A stretch of DNA of 64,000 nucleotides from Branchiostoma lanceolatum (lineage: Eukaryota; Chordata; Leptocardii; Amphioxiformes; Branchiostomatidae), in assembly GCF_035083965.1 (NCBI RefSeq), contig NC_089737.1, positions 16,283,529-16,347,528 on the forward strand. The letters run 5' to 3'. The notes beneath the pieces are model-generated. The model saw only the letters and a list, made by a program, of their open reading frames with translations, was not told the origin of the DNA and searched no databases. Position 1 is the first letter of the stretch. Every line of letters begins with the position of its first letter. The position numbers and the translations under genes were made by a program. This document shows, piece after piece, positions 34,927 through 47,900 of this stretch.

Positions 34927-37829
34927 GGGCGCTCAAGGTCAAATGTTAAACATCTAATGTACAGCGCATACAGGAAAGATGATTTGTACAAGAAAGGTGA
35001 AATGTGCAACATCTAAATGTACATCAAATACAGGAAAGGTCATCTCAAATATCCAACATCTAAACAGACATCCATAACAGTCAGAAAAGTTTATTAGTGA
35101 GGTTGCTCAAGGTCAAATGTACTACATCTAAACCTACAGCGTATACAGGAAAGATCATCCCAAAGGTCAAATATTCATCAGCTAAACTACATTACTACTA
35201 CTACATACAGGAGAGGTCATCCCAAGGTCAAATATCTAACGTCTAAATGGACATAACATGCAGGAAAGTTTATCTCAAGGTCAAAATTCTCTCCTCTAAA
35301 TCCTCATTAACCTTTGACCTGGTTCCAACCTCTCTTGTTCCATGGAAAGTTTTTGACATTATACTTTTATAGTGGTTATTTCAAGGTGAAACATCCAGTA
35401 CATTCCTACATATAGGTGAAGAAGAACATCAGCTTATAAAATGGTGTTGAGACACCAAATTTGTCAGTAGGTAAACTTTTAGATAAGAAAGATTAAACCT
35501 GTAAACTATAACCGTGATAGTTGTTGTTGTAGGTAAATTTCAAAGTGACATCCTTTTGGATTTAGGATAAAATGATTTAATATTTGTGTATAACTGTTAG
35601 ATATTAGGTAAAAGTTGCATGAATGCACACACATGTATTGTTGATAGATACTATGTACATGTAGTTAAACTTGACAATGTCTTACTTAGGGTACTGATAT
35701 GCAGTACCCTCCATTCATACATGGGCATCCATGGCAAACTTGGGGACATCTCAAATGTCAGTAGATTGTTACCATCATGTTGCCATGGCAATGTGATGGT
35801 TGACACTTAGATGCTTACATGGTTGGTGCTATTTTAGATCTGAGGATCGAATTTCATGATGCAATGATGTCATTGCAGTTGTAAATGAACTTACTGTTAG
35901 ACACTAACATTTCCTTAAGAATGTTTGGGTTAGTAAGGGCTATTCTAGATAAGAAATAGCAGAATTTGAATGTCAAATTGTTGTTAACTATAACTGTTAC
36001 ATGCACTGTATATATACACTTATTAGATACGTTAGAATGTATTTTACACAGTATTAAAGCTAATCATATTTGCTATGAAACTTTATTGTTTTGCGATGCT
36101 TTGTAATCTGTACTTTCAGTATTACATCCAACATAGAACAGTGTACTGAAAGGCTTCTTATTAATGCAATATTTTATTTATAGCTTTGCAGTGCAAAAGA
36201 GAAACAGTAGAATTTTTTTTTGTTTTTTTTTTTCATTTTTTTTTCATATTTCTATATATATATATATATTTTTTTTTTTAGAAACAGTAGAATTGATGAA
36301 ACTAGTCAAGGATGTTTTATTTGCTGTAGGCTGTTTGTAAATAACATCAAAGGCACCATGCTGGTTGGTTGGTTGGTTGGTTGGTTGAACCCTGAAGAGT
36401 CAATAGATGAATTTGCATATATAAAATGCAATAATTATGTGACTGTGGTAATTGCTGAAAACTGGTGATATTGTATTGTTTTGTTTTAATTTGGAGTAAA
36501 AAAACACAGGACTCAGGGTTAAAACTAGCCTAGGTTATACTGTGTACATGTAGTTACCATGGGAACCTGACGTTAATGTGTTCTTTTTTTATTATTATGG
36601 ATTTATCATTATTGATGCATTGCTATATTTTACTTTGCTTTTGAGTAGAGAATCCTGTATCTATGTTGTGGGGTAAGACCAGGCACGATCAGTGGAGTGA
36701 GAAAATTGATGACAAAACTAGGGGGAACAGAACTGATAATTACTGAATCTAGGAGGAAATAGAAATGATTTTTTACAAAAACGAAATACAAAAAAAAGGT
36801 TAATGCGCACGTGTTTGTCACATGCATCTCACCTATTTTCATCCCTCCCAGAAGTTCTCCCCTTGTGTTATACATGCAGGAACAGATAGTATAACTGTAG
36901 TAACTGTATAGATGTTTTATTGTACAATGTTACAACATTATTACTGTGTATATAATTTCCAAGCTATTAACCTTTTAGTTTAGAAATGAAATATGCCAGT
37001 GGAGAAGCCTGTGTAGGAATAGGTGACAAATTTGCACAACGTAAAAAAGAATTCTAGTATACACTTGCTTGGTAATGTTTATTCTGTGTACTGTATTAGA
37101 TATGACCTTCACGTAGTGCCAGTTGCAATATGTGCCCAGCAGCAGCAGATTATGACAGCACGCTAAGGTGGAGCTTGGTGCTGCTTGTTGGTTTAAGAAG
37201 ACTATTAAAGTATTCTAACAGCAAGAATAATGTCAGTGGTTCCCGTTATTTACGGCTTCATTGAAACGTGAGTGTAGTTATTTTATGATTTAACAGTAAC
37301 TGTTATCTCAAGGCTGGTCTTTTTACGGTTATACTATGCTTTTAAAACGTGAACACCGTTCACTATTACTTCAGCCTAACCGTGGTGATGCCCGTAAGGG
37401 CAACATAATAAGACTGCAAGCAAGAAAAACCAGGCAACAGTGAGACACCACGGTTAACGTCAGCCCAAATGTCACTCGTGTTTACCTGCACTGAATGTTC
37501 ACGTCGAAATGAGGTTATAAACTGTTGTAATGTTTGTGTACACATGACGTGGCTGGATCCGGAGTAAATGCTGTTTCTATATATCTTTACGTTATTTTGT
37601 TCTGACTTGCTAAAAATCAATGAGCACATTGCTGTCCGTCCTAAAATCGACTTTGACATGGTGGATGGAAGGCAACAAATTCCTAGATACCGGGCTGTTG
37701 TTGCGTCACCTGTGATTGGCAGATAGCCAGGTGTCCGTGAAGTTGAAAGGTCATGTATGAGTCATCCGAAGTTCCCCCAACCTAGTCCCCAGACGGCGGG
37801 CTACCGAAACAAACAAGAAACAATTTTCG
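34927..37829. other. 3' UTR of the 15-finger gene and spacer; no gene seen
   Basis: Loose repeats of caggaaaggtcatctcaa, aggtcaaat and catctaaa occupy 34935-35290. An ATTAAA near 36052 may end the transcript. Low-complexity T-rich and (TA)n sequence lies at 36205-36285 and a (ttgg)n run at 36363-36387. The remainder has only short chance frames. Confidence 0.4.
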
Positions 37830-37936
37830 ATAAAACTTGTCCGCGTGTTTGATACCTGATTATCCACAGGACAACTGGTCCGAATCTCGCTCTTCGCACT
37901 GTGCCGACAGCCTCGTTCTACAATCCCAACAAACAG
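37830..37936 (+). other. Probable non-coding first exon of paralogue B
   Basis: A strong donor (caaacag followed by gtaagt) ends at 37936. The acceptor cctctcag lies directly before the ATG at 38978. The 5' boundary is unknown; this is inferred from the pair of splice signals and the parallel arrangement in paralogue A. Confidence 0.35.
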
Positions 37937-38168
37937 GTAAGTTATCACAAACAGGTGATTACAATAGTGCTTTTACAGGTACGCTTAAGGTAGGCCGCCA
38001 TCTTGTGGTCTTTGTTCTGAGCTCGATATCGACAAAAACGTAACTTAAGCTGCCCACCAATGCTACAAGACAACCGAACCCTATACCGGTGGCAGAATTA
38101 AAGTGCAAAATCAACTGTGACTGTTTAATGAGTGACTAAAGCACAAAATCTACACAGTACCGTATGAT

Positions 38169-38350
38169 GTGTTTGGTTTCACTTCCTCTTGCATTGTTCC
38201 GTGTATGGCTAACGTGAACCCAATAGAACTGCCAGAGGCCATAGAACTTTTTTTTTACCGAGGAACGTCACTCTGGAACACCCTCTCCACTGACACTCGC
38301 GATGCCACCACGACTGCCTCCTTCAAAAGGAAACTCTGGGACTATTTGGA
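38169..38350 (+). mobile_element. LINE C-terminal fragment
   Basis: The + strand reads GTSLWNTLSTDTRDATTTAS then FKRKLWDYL. The pattern of SLWNxL, a short acidic spacer and SFKRxL is the usual end of CR1/L2-like LINE reverse-transcriptase proteins. It is immediately followed by SINE-like sequence. Confidence 0.6.
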
Positions 38351-38429
38351 TTTGGATTTATTAGTATTGCAACAATGCAATACACGTGGGACACAGGCAG
38401 CTATTGCTGATGTCGTGACCCACACACAT

Positions 38430-38582
38430 TTGTACCCGATTTTTACACTTGTGTGGAGTGGGGAAAATCGTGTTAAGTACCATTTTTCCCAAAGGCACAA
38501 GATCGGTGGCAGCAGGGGATTCGAACCCGGAATCCTTTGGTTCTGAGTCGGAAATCCTGCCGTTACGCCACACGATCCATAC
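38430..38582 (-). mobile_element. tRNA-derived SINE (minus strand)
   Basis: Read on the minus strand from about 38580: ggatcgtgtggcgtaacggc (A box) and, about 50 bp on, gggttcgaatcccctgc (B box), at tRNA spacing, then a non-tRNA body to about 38430. The fold is too imperfect and the context too repeat-like for a functional tRNA gene. Confidence 0.55.
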
Positions 38583-38977
38583 ATGTATACGCACTGTGTA
38601 GACACCATGATACACGTTATAGTAGATAATTTTCATACAATAGTTTTTATGTACATGTACTTTGATTTACATTGTAATCATCGGACTGCTCTTTGTAATA
38701 GCCACAGGCTAGTGCTTGTCGAACAGCCACTGAACCAATAAATAGAATACATAGAAATAGACTAAGGCTAGATTGACTCTCCGGACGTACTTCTTTTACG
38801 TTTGTGTTTGCATAAAGGTGACAACCATATTTGCGTGTGTCTCAAAAGAAGGCTATCATGTTGATAGATTTTTAGGGATGAATACGTCTTGTATCAGGGA
38901 TTAGAGTACGTACTGGTTTAATATAATAAATAAGTTTGTGATAATCAAGGCGCAATCCGTGTTCCCTTCCTCTCAGC

Positions 38978-41900
38978 ATGGCTGAGAAAGAAGCCCTCAC
39001 GGAAGCGGAAATAGACGCCATGAAGCCGGGGAAGGTGTACAGAACTCTCAGCGACTACGGCGTAGACGGCGACGATCTCCGCCCAGCAGAGGCAAAAACC
39101 GCCCTCAAACAGAAGATCCGGGAGTTGACAGAAGAAGCGGAAAAAGCAAAAAGTCCCGAACAGGTTAGTCCGCGTATGGGTTTATGGTTTAGGTCATAGG
39201 TATAATTAATCTTTTTGAGTTGGTGGTCCAGATTCGAGTTCGTGAGTCTTTTTCATTGCAATTTATGCTAGCCCTATAGCAGCTAATGTCTTTAAAATGC
39301 AGATTTCACTAATGTGTATTCCATGTAAGAAAATACTAGCATCCGGCCAGAGAAAGAGGGGGCCCACTACTTGCTTTCCAAGACAGCATAATCATGAGTA
39401 TAGCTCCACGACCACATACCTTTGCCGAATGATGTTAAACTTGGTAACTGACGTATTCTCTATGTTCCTCGTTGATTATGCAAATAAGATCATCATTTGC
39501 ATATATCATCTCAAGTTAGTTAATAATCTTCAATACCTAAATAACACAAGTTGTCCAAGTTGTACCAAAGCATGTCCAGAACACGAAATATCAAAACAAG
39601 AAGTCCTGCTGAAGTATCATGGCAAGCCGCTAGGGGGCCCATAATCTATTCATTGATTTATTCTAACAACACCTATCAACATACTAAATATCATAAAGAT
39701 CTATTGGTTTGGTTGGTTTGGTTTATTTGCACATATTAAAATCAATTTTACATAATAGAGCAAACAAAAAACATGTGCTGGGGGAAGAAAAAAAGCCATA
39801 GTGGCTTATACAAGGTCTTCCCCCATCTAAATTAACAAAAATAACATAAATCTAACAATTCATAATATAATCATAGTAGTAAATAATAACAATAACTTAT
39901 CAGACAATAATAATACTAACAAAATACTAACAGAATAGTAATTGGTTGTATATAACAAAATTATATGTCAAATCATAGCATAATTCGATAACGAAATGAT
40001 AGAGATTACAGAGTCCATCGCAGTTAGCAAAATAACAATTTTCTATTCAAAATCTATTCAAAATTTCTGGAGCTATGCTGCTATCAAACAAACGGACACA
40101 CAGCCCCGAAAACATATTATTCTCCACGTGTATATTGTGTTGGCTTCTGTTTAATAGGTTGCCGAAATCATGGCGTTAGCAGCCGAGTCTTACCGAGCCC
40201 GTCGGGAGCTCCTGCTGAAGTGCTGCCGTGACGTCATAGCCTACCTGCCCACCCTGGACCAGACCGACAGGGAGAAGCTGAAGATACGCTTTAGACGTGA
40301 CGTCATGGAAATCTTGCAGGAAGTCCAAGAACACCTGAGCAAGGACGACTGCCCGATACTGGTAGCAGGTGAGTTTCCCCTAAGACGTTAAATCACCTGT
40401 CGTTCGCTTCCAACAGGGTACATTAACTGTTGTGCAGCTAGAATTCGATAATCATAAGTATCATCGTTATCATTGCTATCATTGGATACTCCAGGTGAAA
40501 GTTCAGCCGGTAAGAGCACCTTCCTGAACCTGCTGCTAGGAGACAACATCCTTCCCGTTGCCCACCTGAGCAGCACTTCCACCATCTGTGAGCTGAAGCA
40601 CGGGGAGACTCGGCGAGCAGTGGTTCATCTCAGAGAGGCAGACCCTGTAGCAGAATCCCATGAGATCCCGCTCACTCTGAGCAGTGACCCAGAGGAGTGT
40701 CGCCGGCAGCTGGCATCTTACATTCATCTGAAGGCAACACAAAGGGAGACCCTCCCGCCGGCCTCCAAGATTGAGATCTTTTGGCCACTTGCCTTTCTTA
40801 AGGTATTGGAGGGTACCTTAACTTCGAACGTAAATTCATGAGTTCGACGTCATAGTGCACAAGTGTCAACTGTCTGAAGCTAGGATATTTGGAGTTTCTT
40901 TTAACACAACCAGGTTATCTCACCTGCTGACGTTTCGGTGTCTGTCAGACACCTTCTTCAGAGCTTCTGACTGGAGTACTGCTTCTCACCGCTATAAGTA
41001 GCCGATGTAGGTGGCGCTTTTGCGGCGAGAACGTAATCCCAAACGTAGCGGTGAGAAGCAGTACTCCAGTCAGAAGCTCTGAAGGCTAGGTGTCTGACAG
41101 ACACCGAAACGTCAGCAGGTGAGATTACCTGGTTGTGTTAAAAGAAACTCCAAATATCCTATGTTCTACCAACCTGATGAAATTATTTTCGGATGTCTGG
41201 AGCTAGCTGCATGTTAATGAATGGTAATTGGGTATCATGGTGTCTGAAAAATTTTCGCTGTTGAGATGATTTTACATCGTCCATGCGCAATTTTGATTAT
41301 TGATCTGCGCATTGGCTTGCCGCTTGGGTCCATTAAGCACTGTGGATGAATGCAAACATGGCTCACTTTTGCATAATGAGACAATTGATCCTTCCAAATT
41401 TAGGAGTATGCCAATGTTAGGAGACCAGACGTTAATTCTGCAACTGTACTTGGAAGAAGATCTACATTTACCGTTAGGTACTTGGTCTTTGGACTCTTAT
41501 TTCAATCTTTACTACAAACTATGGTCAGAGAGTAGGTGGCAAGGTTTAGAGAGCACAATGATAAGAAACTGTACGTGATACGACGGGCTTGATGGTAGAA
41601 GACTTTTATCATGCAGTGCTGGCATTTCCCTTTGTTCCCAGGGAGGCGTGACGATCGTGGACAGCCCGGGAGTCGGCGAGAGCGAGATGATGGATGACGT
41701 CATAGCGAAATACATCCCATCAGCCTTTGCGTTCATCTACATCATCGACAGCTCAAGGGCAGGGGGAGTTCAGCAAGACAGGGTGAGGCGGAGACTAAGA
41801 GAATCGCGCCTTGGTTGAGCCTAGTAAAAAGCTCTCACAATAGCAGTTTCTTTCACCCATCGGCGATGTTTGTGGCATCATGGAAAACCGTTCTTGCAAA

Positions 41901-44900
41901 AACATTCGTAGACAATGTTTACTGTTTCGGGTTCAAGCCACTATTACTAGAGATTAACTGCAAGATTCCATGTGACCACATGGCGGGAATTGCCCTTACA
42001 GTTCCGACGTAACTGGTCAAAATTGATCGCATTTTGTGACGATTGAAGCATTTTTTTTTATTTTTCCTGGGAAGTTTAATTTTCGCGGTACAGCCCTGCC
42101 CAAGTAAGCGGCCTCTCAGTCGCGGCCTGGAGGTGTCAGCCCGGCATGGCGCCGCACGCCCGTGCGGACAGAGAGTAATAAACTCACTTACAGAAGCACA
42201 GTTTGATTAGGTAACAATTAGATGTTAATAGCCTTTGTTCAGACCGACTTGTTCCAGACCTTAGATTGCACTATAAGCTCCTTCTTCCAGTTGGATACGG
42301 TCTTTGCAATCTATTGAGTCTGGTTGGAGACTGGGATTCTCTCACGGTATTGCTTAGCCTCAGTTGCAGACTCCTTCCGGCTGTTTGTTTTTTCAAGTTG
42401 CAGTTTTACTATTACATTTTTTTTCTTATTGCTAAAGGAGTCTGCAACGGTGGCTTGTATTGCTGCGATGGAGAATAATTCAAAGCCCCTACGTGAGAAA
42501 CATGTGTCACTATCATGGCATTCTCATCATTTAAGATTAACATATTGACAGGTTGACATACTCTTTCAATTATCAGATCGGTATATGATACATGCACAAG
42601 GCAGGTTGTGGCTATCTTCACATCTTCTTCATGCCTTTCATTTGAAGTATACTTTTGTGCGTTCGACAATATGCAGTTGGGCCGCCTTCTGTGGAAGTGT
42701 AAGGACCAGGGTGCGCGGTCTGACCTGGAGCAGTTCGACCCGAGGAAAGCCATCTTCGTCCTCAACAAGTGGGACCAGGTACCGACCAAAGAGAGAGAGG
42801 AGGTAAAGGTAGAAACCATCCGGAAGCTGGGGATGATGTGGGGGGGACTGACCGAGTCTCAGGTCTTCACCCATTCAAACACGGCAAGTACTTATCACAC
42901 GTGCACTTTAGAGTTTGGACTTACTTGGGGATTGTCTTATGCATGCAGTAGGTCGTCAACCTAAATCCACTGCAAATCGCTAGAATGGCCATTGCTAAAG
43001 GACAAGGTGTTTGCCTATTTTGGATTTTATTGGAATTGCAACAGAGCAACAGTGTAGGTGTTTGCCTGCACTATTTACTTTGCAAAAGTATGGCCCCAAT
43101 CTATATGCAAAATAAAAAAAGAGAGACAAAAACAATATCGGTACGAAACCGAGCTGCTGGCACTTAGATATGAAGAAGTTGGGTGTGATGGGTCGCTCGG
43201 AGAGATGTAACTAGCCACGGACGTATGACTGAAGCTGGCGTAATACGACAGGGGGTCACCGTCAGGTTATTTTTATGTTTATATTGTTTTTGCTATGTTT
43301 CTTCTTCTTACTCCTCTTCCCCAAACGAATAAGGTGAATGACCTGGATTAGACGACTGTCACCATGGTAACTGGTAATGTAGCAGACCCCCTGTAGTGTT
43401 TGATTACATAATGCTGCATGACGAAGCTGGAGGGGCTGGTCACCATATGTAGGAATGTCTTTGAGTAAGAATAAACAGAACAGTTACTGTATTTTCTTAC
43501 ACTAGACCATGTCAAGTCAAGTGAAGGTAAACATTATGTTTTCTGCTTGTAAATGCTACCTCTCTAGTTTTTTAATGAATATTTTGGGTGGTCCCTTCGG
43601 TTAACTTGGTAAAATAGATGAATAAATAAACTGATTTCTAAGGGAGCCCTTATAAAATCATAAACAATCAGGATACAAAAGAGTATTATTTAACATAGGA
43701 TGAATGAATGATAAACTCACAATGGTATAACATAGAGTATTAACCATTAAACATTGGTGTAACAAATCATAAAAACAACTCAGGATAACTCAAAACAATA
43801 ACTTAGAATCATATGAAGGTCATTCAATGGTCTTTGAGGGTCAGAGATCAGATTGGTCATTCTTTCAGAGCCTGTTTGAAGGGTGAATGCTTGTTTCATC
43901 TCAGGTTTTAGTGAGTTATATATTTCAGCTGCTTTAGCCTCCATTAACTTTAATCCGCCGGGTTACGTAAATCCGCCACTCTGAAAACCAGTGTGTTTGA
44001 GAGATCTCTAGTGCAGCATCCCCCAGGTATGTACAGTTTAGATATACAGGAGTGCCTTATACTGGGGGATGTTGGGTTGGAGATCTGTTTGGACGTATAT
44101 TTTTAGGGTGGTGGAATTATGTTAGTAGATATTATATGGAAATGTGCGTTGACCTGCTCTTGAGGTGTAGTTAGGATTGTGCAGTAGGTGTGATTGTCTG
44201 GTGTTGTAACTGTGTAAAGTGTGTTGAGTAAATAGACGAGGGCTTAGCCATGAAGTTACTTGTACACCATGATACAGATTTCGGCAAATTGCAAGTTCTT
44301 CTTGTAGTTGACTCCAACCCAGTGCCTGGTGCAGTTCCTAATCATTTGACCTCGGCTCACATCTGAGGATGATTCTTGAAAGCCCTGCAGAGGACGTGGA
44401 GACGCTGCTTGTTGGCTGCGCTGCAATTTTCCCATACCACATTGTAATATTCAAGATGTGGCAAAGCAAGGGTTTTATACAACAAGTTTGCTACATTAGT
44501 GCAGAGATGCGGCCTTAGACGTCTTAGTAGTCCTATGCGCTGCGGCGTCTTACTGCACACGACGTCCAATGTTATACTGGCTATACAATACAAATAAAGA
44601 GTACGTGGGAAAATCCCATTTTCACAGGAAGCTGTTAAAGGCGGCTTCCGGTCGGCAGACTTCAACAAAGTGCTGGACGGCATCTATGAGCTGCTGCCAC
44701 AGACTCTTAACCACAAGCTGTCTGTTCAGTACAGGTTTATGAGAGTTTTTACTTGTCCATTTGATTGTCCTTTTTTTCTATCTGAATATGTCTCCCAGGT
44801 GCATGTGTAACTTATTTTGTTGTATTCAATTGGTGGGTAAGATAGGTAAATGGTAAGTTTGATTACGCGGACATTTTTTCATTAAGTTTTCAAAATTGTC

Positions 44901-47900
44901 TGTCCAATATAGGCGGATGGCTAACATTCTGGAAGAATCGCTCACATTCGTCAGACTGAAGCTGAATGACGCGTTCCGTAACCTCGACGCAGGAGAACGG
45001 CGCAGAGAGTATAGGGAAGCTCGATCCGCGCTGTCACGGTTTAACGAGTTTTCAGCTCATTGCGTTAAAGAAGTAAAGGATTTCCTTGAAGATGAAATAG
45101 AATCCGCGGTGACGAGCTTGCCTAGTGTCTTGCATGGAGAAGAACTGAAGGAACATCTCTCCGCGGTTGCCATCGATGCTGAAACTGATCAGGACGCTAT
45201 ACAAAAGCTGTGTTCGGAGATAGAGTACTATCTGTTGCTGAAACACCAGCCGTTCCAAAACCGCATAAAAGCCATCAATGAACAGTTTCTGGACAAATTC
45301 ATAGCAATGATCACCAGGGTGAGCGATGATTATGACGAAAAAATCAGACCAGTGATAGGACTACGGTTCAAAATGAACGCAATGTTTCACAAGACGCCCT
45401 CAAACTTGTCAGCATTGGTCGAATCTATGATTGTCCTTGCTTCCTTTGTTTACAGCGGCATGATCATCACACCATTTATGCCCTTCACGTTCCCTTTCGC
45501 CCTCATACCCGCCGTGCCTGTTTCCTTAGCAATAGTGCTTGGTGTCACTGCACTGGTTATGTCATCTCGTGAGAACAAGGATCGATCGCGATTATCCGAT
45601 CGATCTCGCCGCTTAGCTGAAGAGGCTACTACAGCCATGGCTGAAAGGTTGAAGTCAATAGCCGAAAAGGGGCTGGAGAGGTCACTTTGGTGGCTAAGCG
45701 AATTCGAATCACATCTACAGGCAAAGAAGGACTTGGACCGGTGCTTTGTGGAGGATCGTTTTGCTGAGACAAGGGGCCAGATGCAGCTTGTCAGCATATA
45801 CGAGACGCAGGAATCCGACACCAACCTCCGTCTGGGCCAACTGGCTATGGTAGAGCTGACGGAGATGAGGGAGTACGAGTTCGACTTGGACAGCATCGTC
45901 GGCTGGCCAGACCCGCAGAACAGGATCGGCGGCGGGTCCTACGGGGAGGTGTACCGGGTGCAGGTCGAGCGAGGCGAGTCACTCGTCCCTGCAGCACTGA
46001 AGGTCGGTGTCCTGCTGTACGAGATCACCACGGAGCAGAACGCCTGGGAATTCCTCACAGAAGAGAGCAACTTGAGGTAAAACACAACATCTGCGATGTT
46101 TTTGGCAGCGTTTGTGTGTCTGTCGGTCTGTTGGTCACCAAGATAACTTAAGAACGGCTGGATGGATTGGTTTTATATTTGGTGTGTTGGTAGGTTGACA
46201 AAAGTTAAAAATCATTTCGATCTTGGGCCACCTGTCGGCTTTTCTAGGTTCTGCAGCGGAACTTCTGCTTTTGATAAGTTGCATAAGTTATATCAATTGA
46301 TCATCTTTTGCACCCAAATAGGAGAAGTATGACAGTGCTATCTGAACAAAGAAGGCTATTCTAGGATTTTCTGGTCAATTATGCAAATTAGGCCCTCATC
46401 TGCATAATTTACATTCAACCATGTTGACCTTCACATAACTTCCAAATGCCACACGTATGACATTCCAGTCATTTACCAATATTGAATTACAGTATTTTCT
46501 CTTCAATTATGAAAATTAGCTCTTCACTTGCCTAACTTTTATCCATCAATGTCCGTCAATTCATCAGTTACATATGATGCATTTTTTGGTAGTCTTATCA
46601 TTGAATGGAGTGGGTTTATAAAATTTCTCAAATAATTATGCAAATTAGATTTTGATTTGCATGAATACCATTTCATAATATCAAGCATCACCTAAACTAT
46701 CCACATATCAAAAACAAGTATACAGGTTTGGTTGTATCGTTATATCCCTTTGTGTTATGAACACAAGCTAGGGACAGGCCTGACAGCAGGGAAATATATA
46801 TTTGCTCCAGTTTGGCAACTGACGCGTGTTAGGTGGTACCGACTGTATAGGAGTCTTTATCATGCTATATAGCAGATTTTAAAACTTTTTTCATTAATTG
46901 TGCAAATTAGGTGACCCAAAATCTAATCATTTTGAGATTTTATACATACCAACAGACATACCAAATATGAAGACAATCCATTAACAAGCATTCTCGACCT
47001 ACAGACACGCAGAGACACGCTCGGTAAAATATATAACCTTCTTGGGGAAGGTAATTATACAAATAAGGGTCTAATTCGTATAAGTATGAAGAAATTGTAT
47101 AAATTCATTGCGCTCCATGTGGGACTACTCTAACGTGTGACAAATGTATTTGAGAAAGATCATCAATATATATGGATTATGCAAAATAAATAAGAAAATA
47201 CTACAATTCCATAGTGGTGAATGACGGGGATTTCATACCTGCGGCACTTGGACGATAAATGAGGATGAACATCATTAAACATAAATTATGCAGATCAGGA
47301 CCTAATTTGCATAACTGACTTTAAAATGCTAGGATATTCTACTCTGCTAAAACAAGATTGTTATACTTTGGAAAACTTCTGTTATTTGTGTGGAGTAGAT
47401 GATCAACTGATATAATTTATGCAAATGGGGAACATGCTTGCAAAATCAATGAGAAGCATTTATCATACGTCAGTGAAAAAGGTTAACATCATTTGGCGAA
47501 GGTATGGGGTCGTGGTGATCTAGTTTTTTTTAGTTAGACCATGTTGATTTGATCCTATAGATGACATCCGCGCGCGCATCAACTTCCGTCCGTCTGCAAA
47601 GAAAAAAAAAACGTTTTCGGCCATACTGTGAGAAAATATATGCTGTCAATTGCACCAAAAAAATCCTAAAACGGATACTGATGTCGGAGAATGCCAAAGT
47701 GAATTCCAAAGTCAAAAAAGAAGATATGAAAGAACAAAAATTAAGAATACATCATTCGGTTCACCACATACTCTGTGTGTTTAGTTTTGTTCATTCTTCC
47801 TGACCACGTAGATTTGACAATGAAGGCATTTTTTTGCCAAACCCCAGAGGATGTCATCCATATAATCAAATCAATATGGCTTTATGAGTTAACCAGCAAG

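Noticed and set aside
38500-38582. tRNA gene candidate on the minus strand
   Set aside because: A and B boxes are present, but the cloverleaf pairs poorly and a SINE body follows, so a tRNA-derived SINE explains it better.
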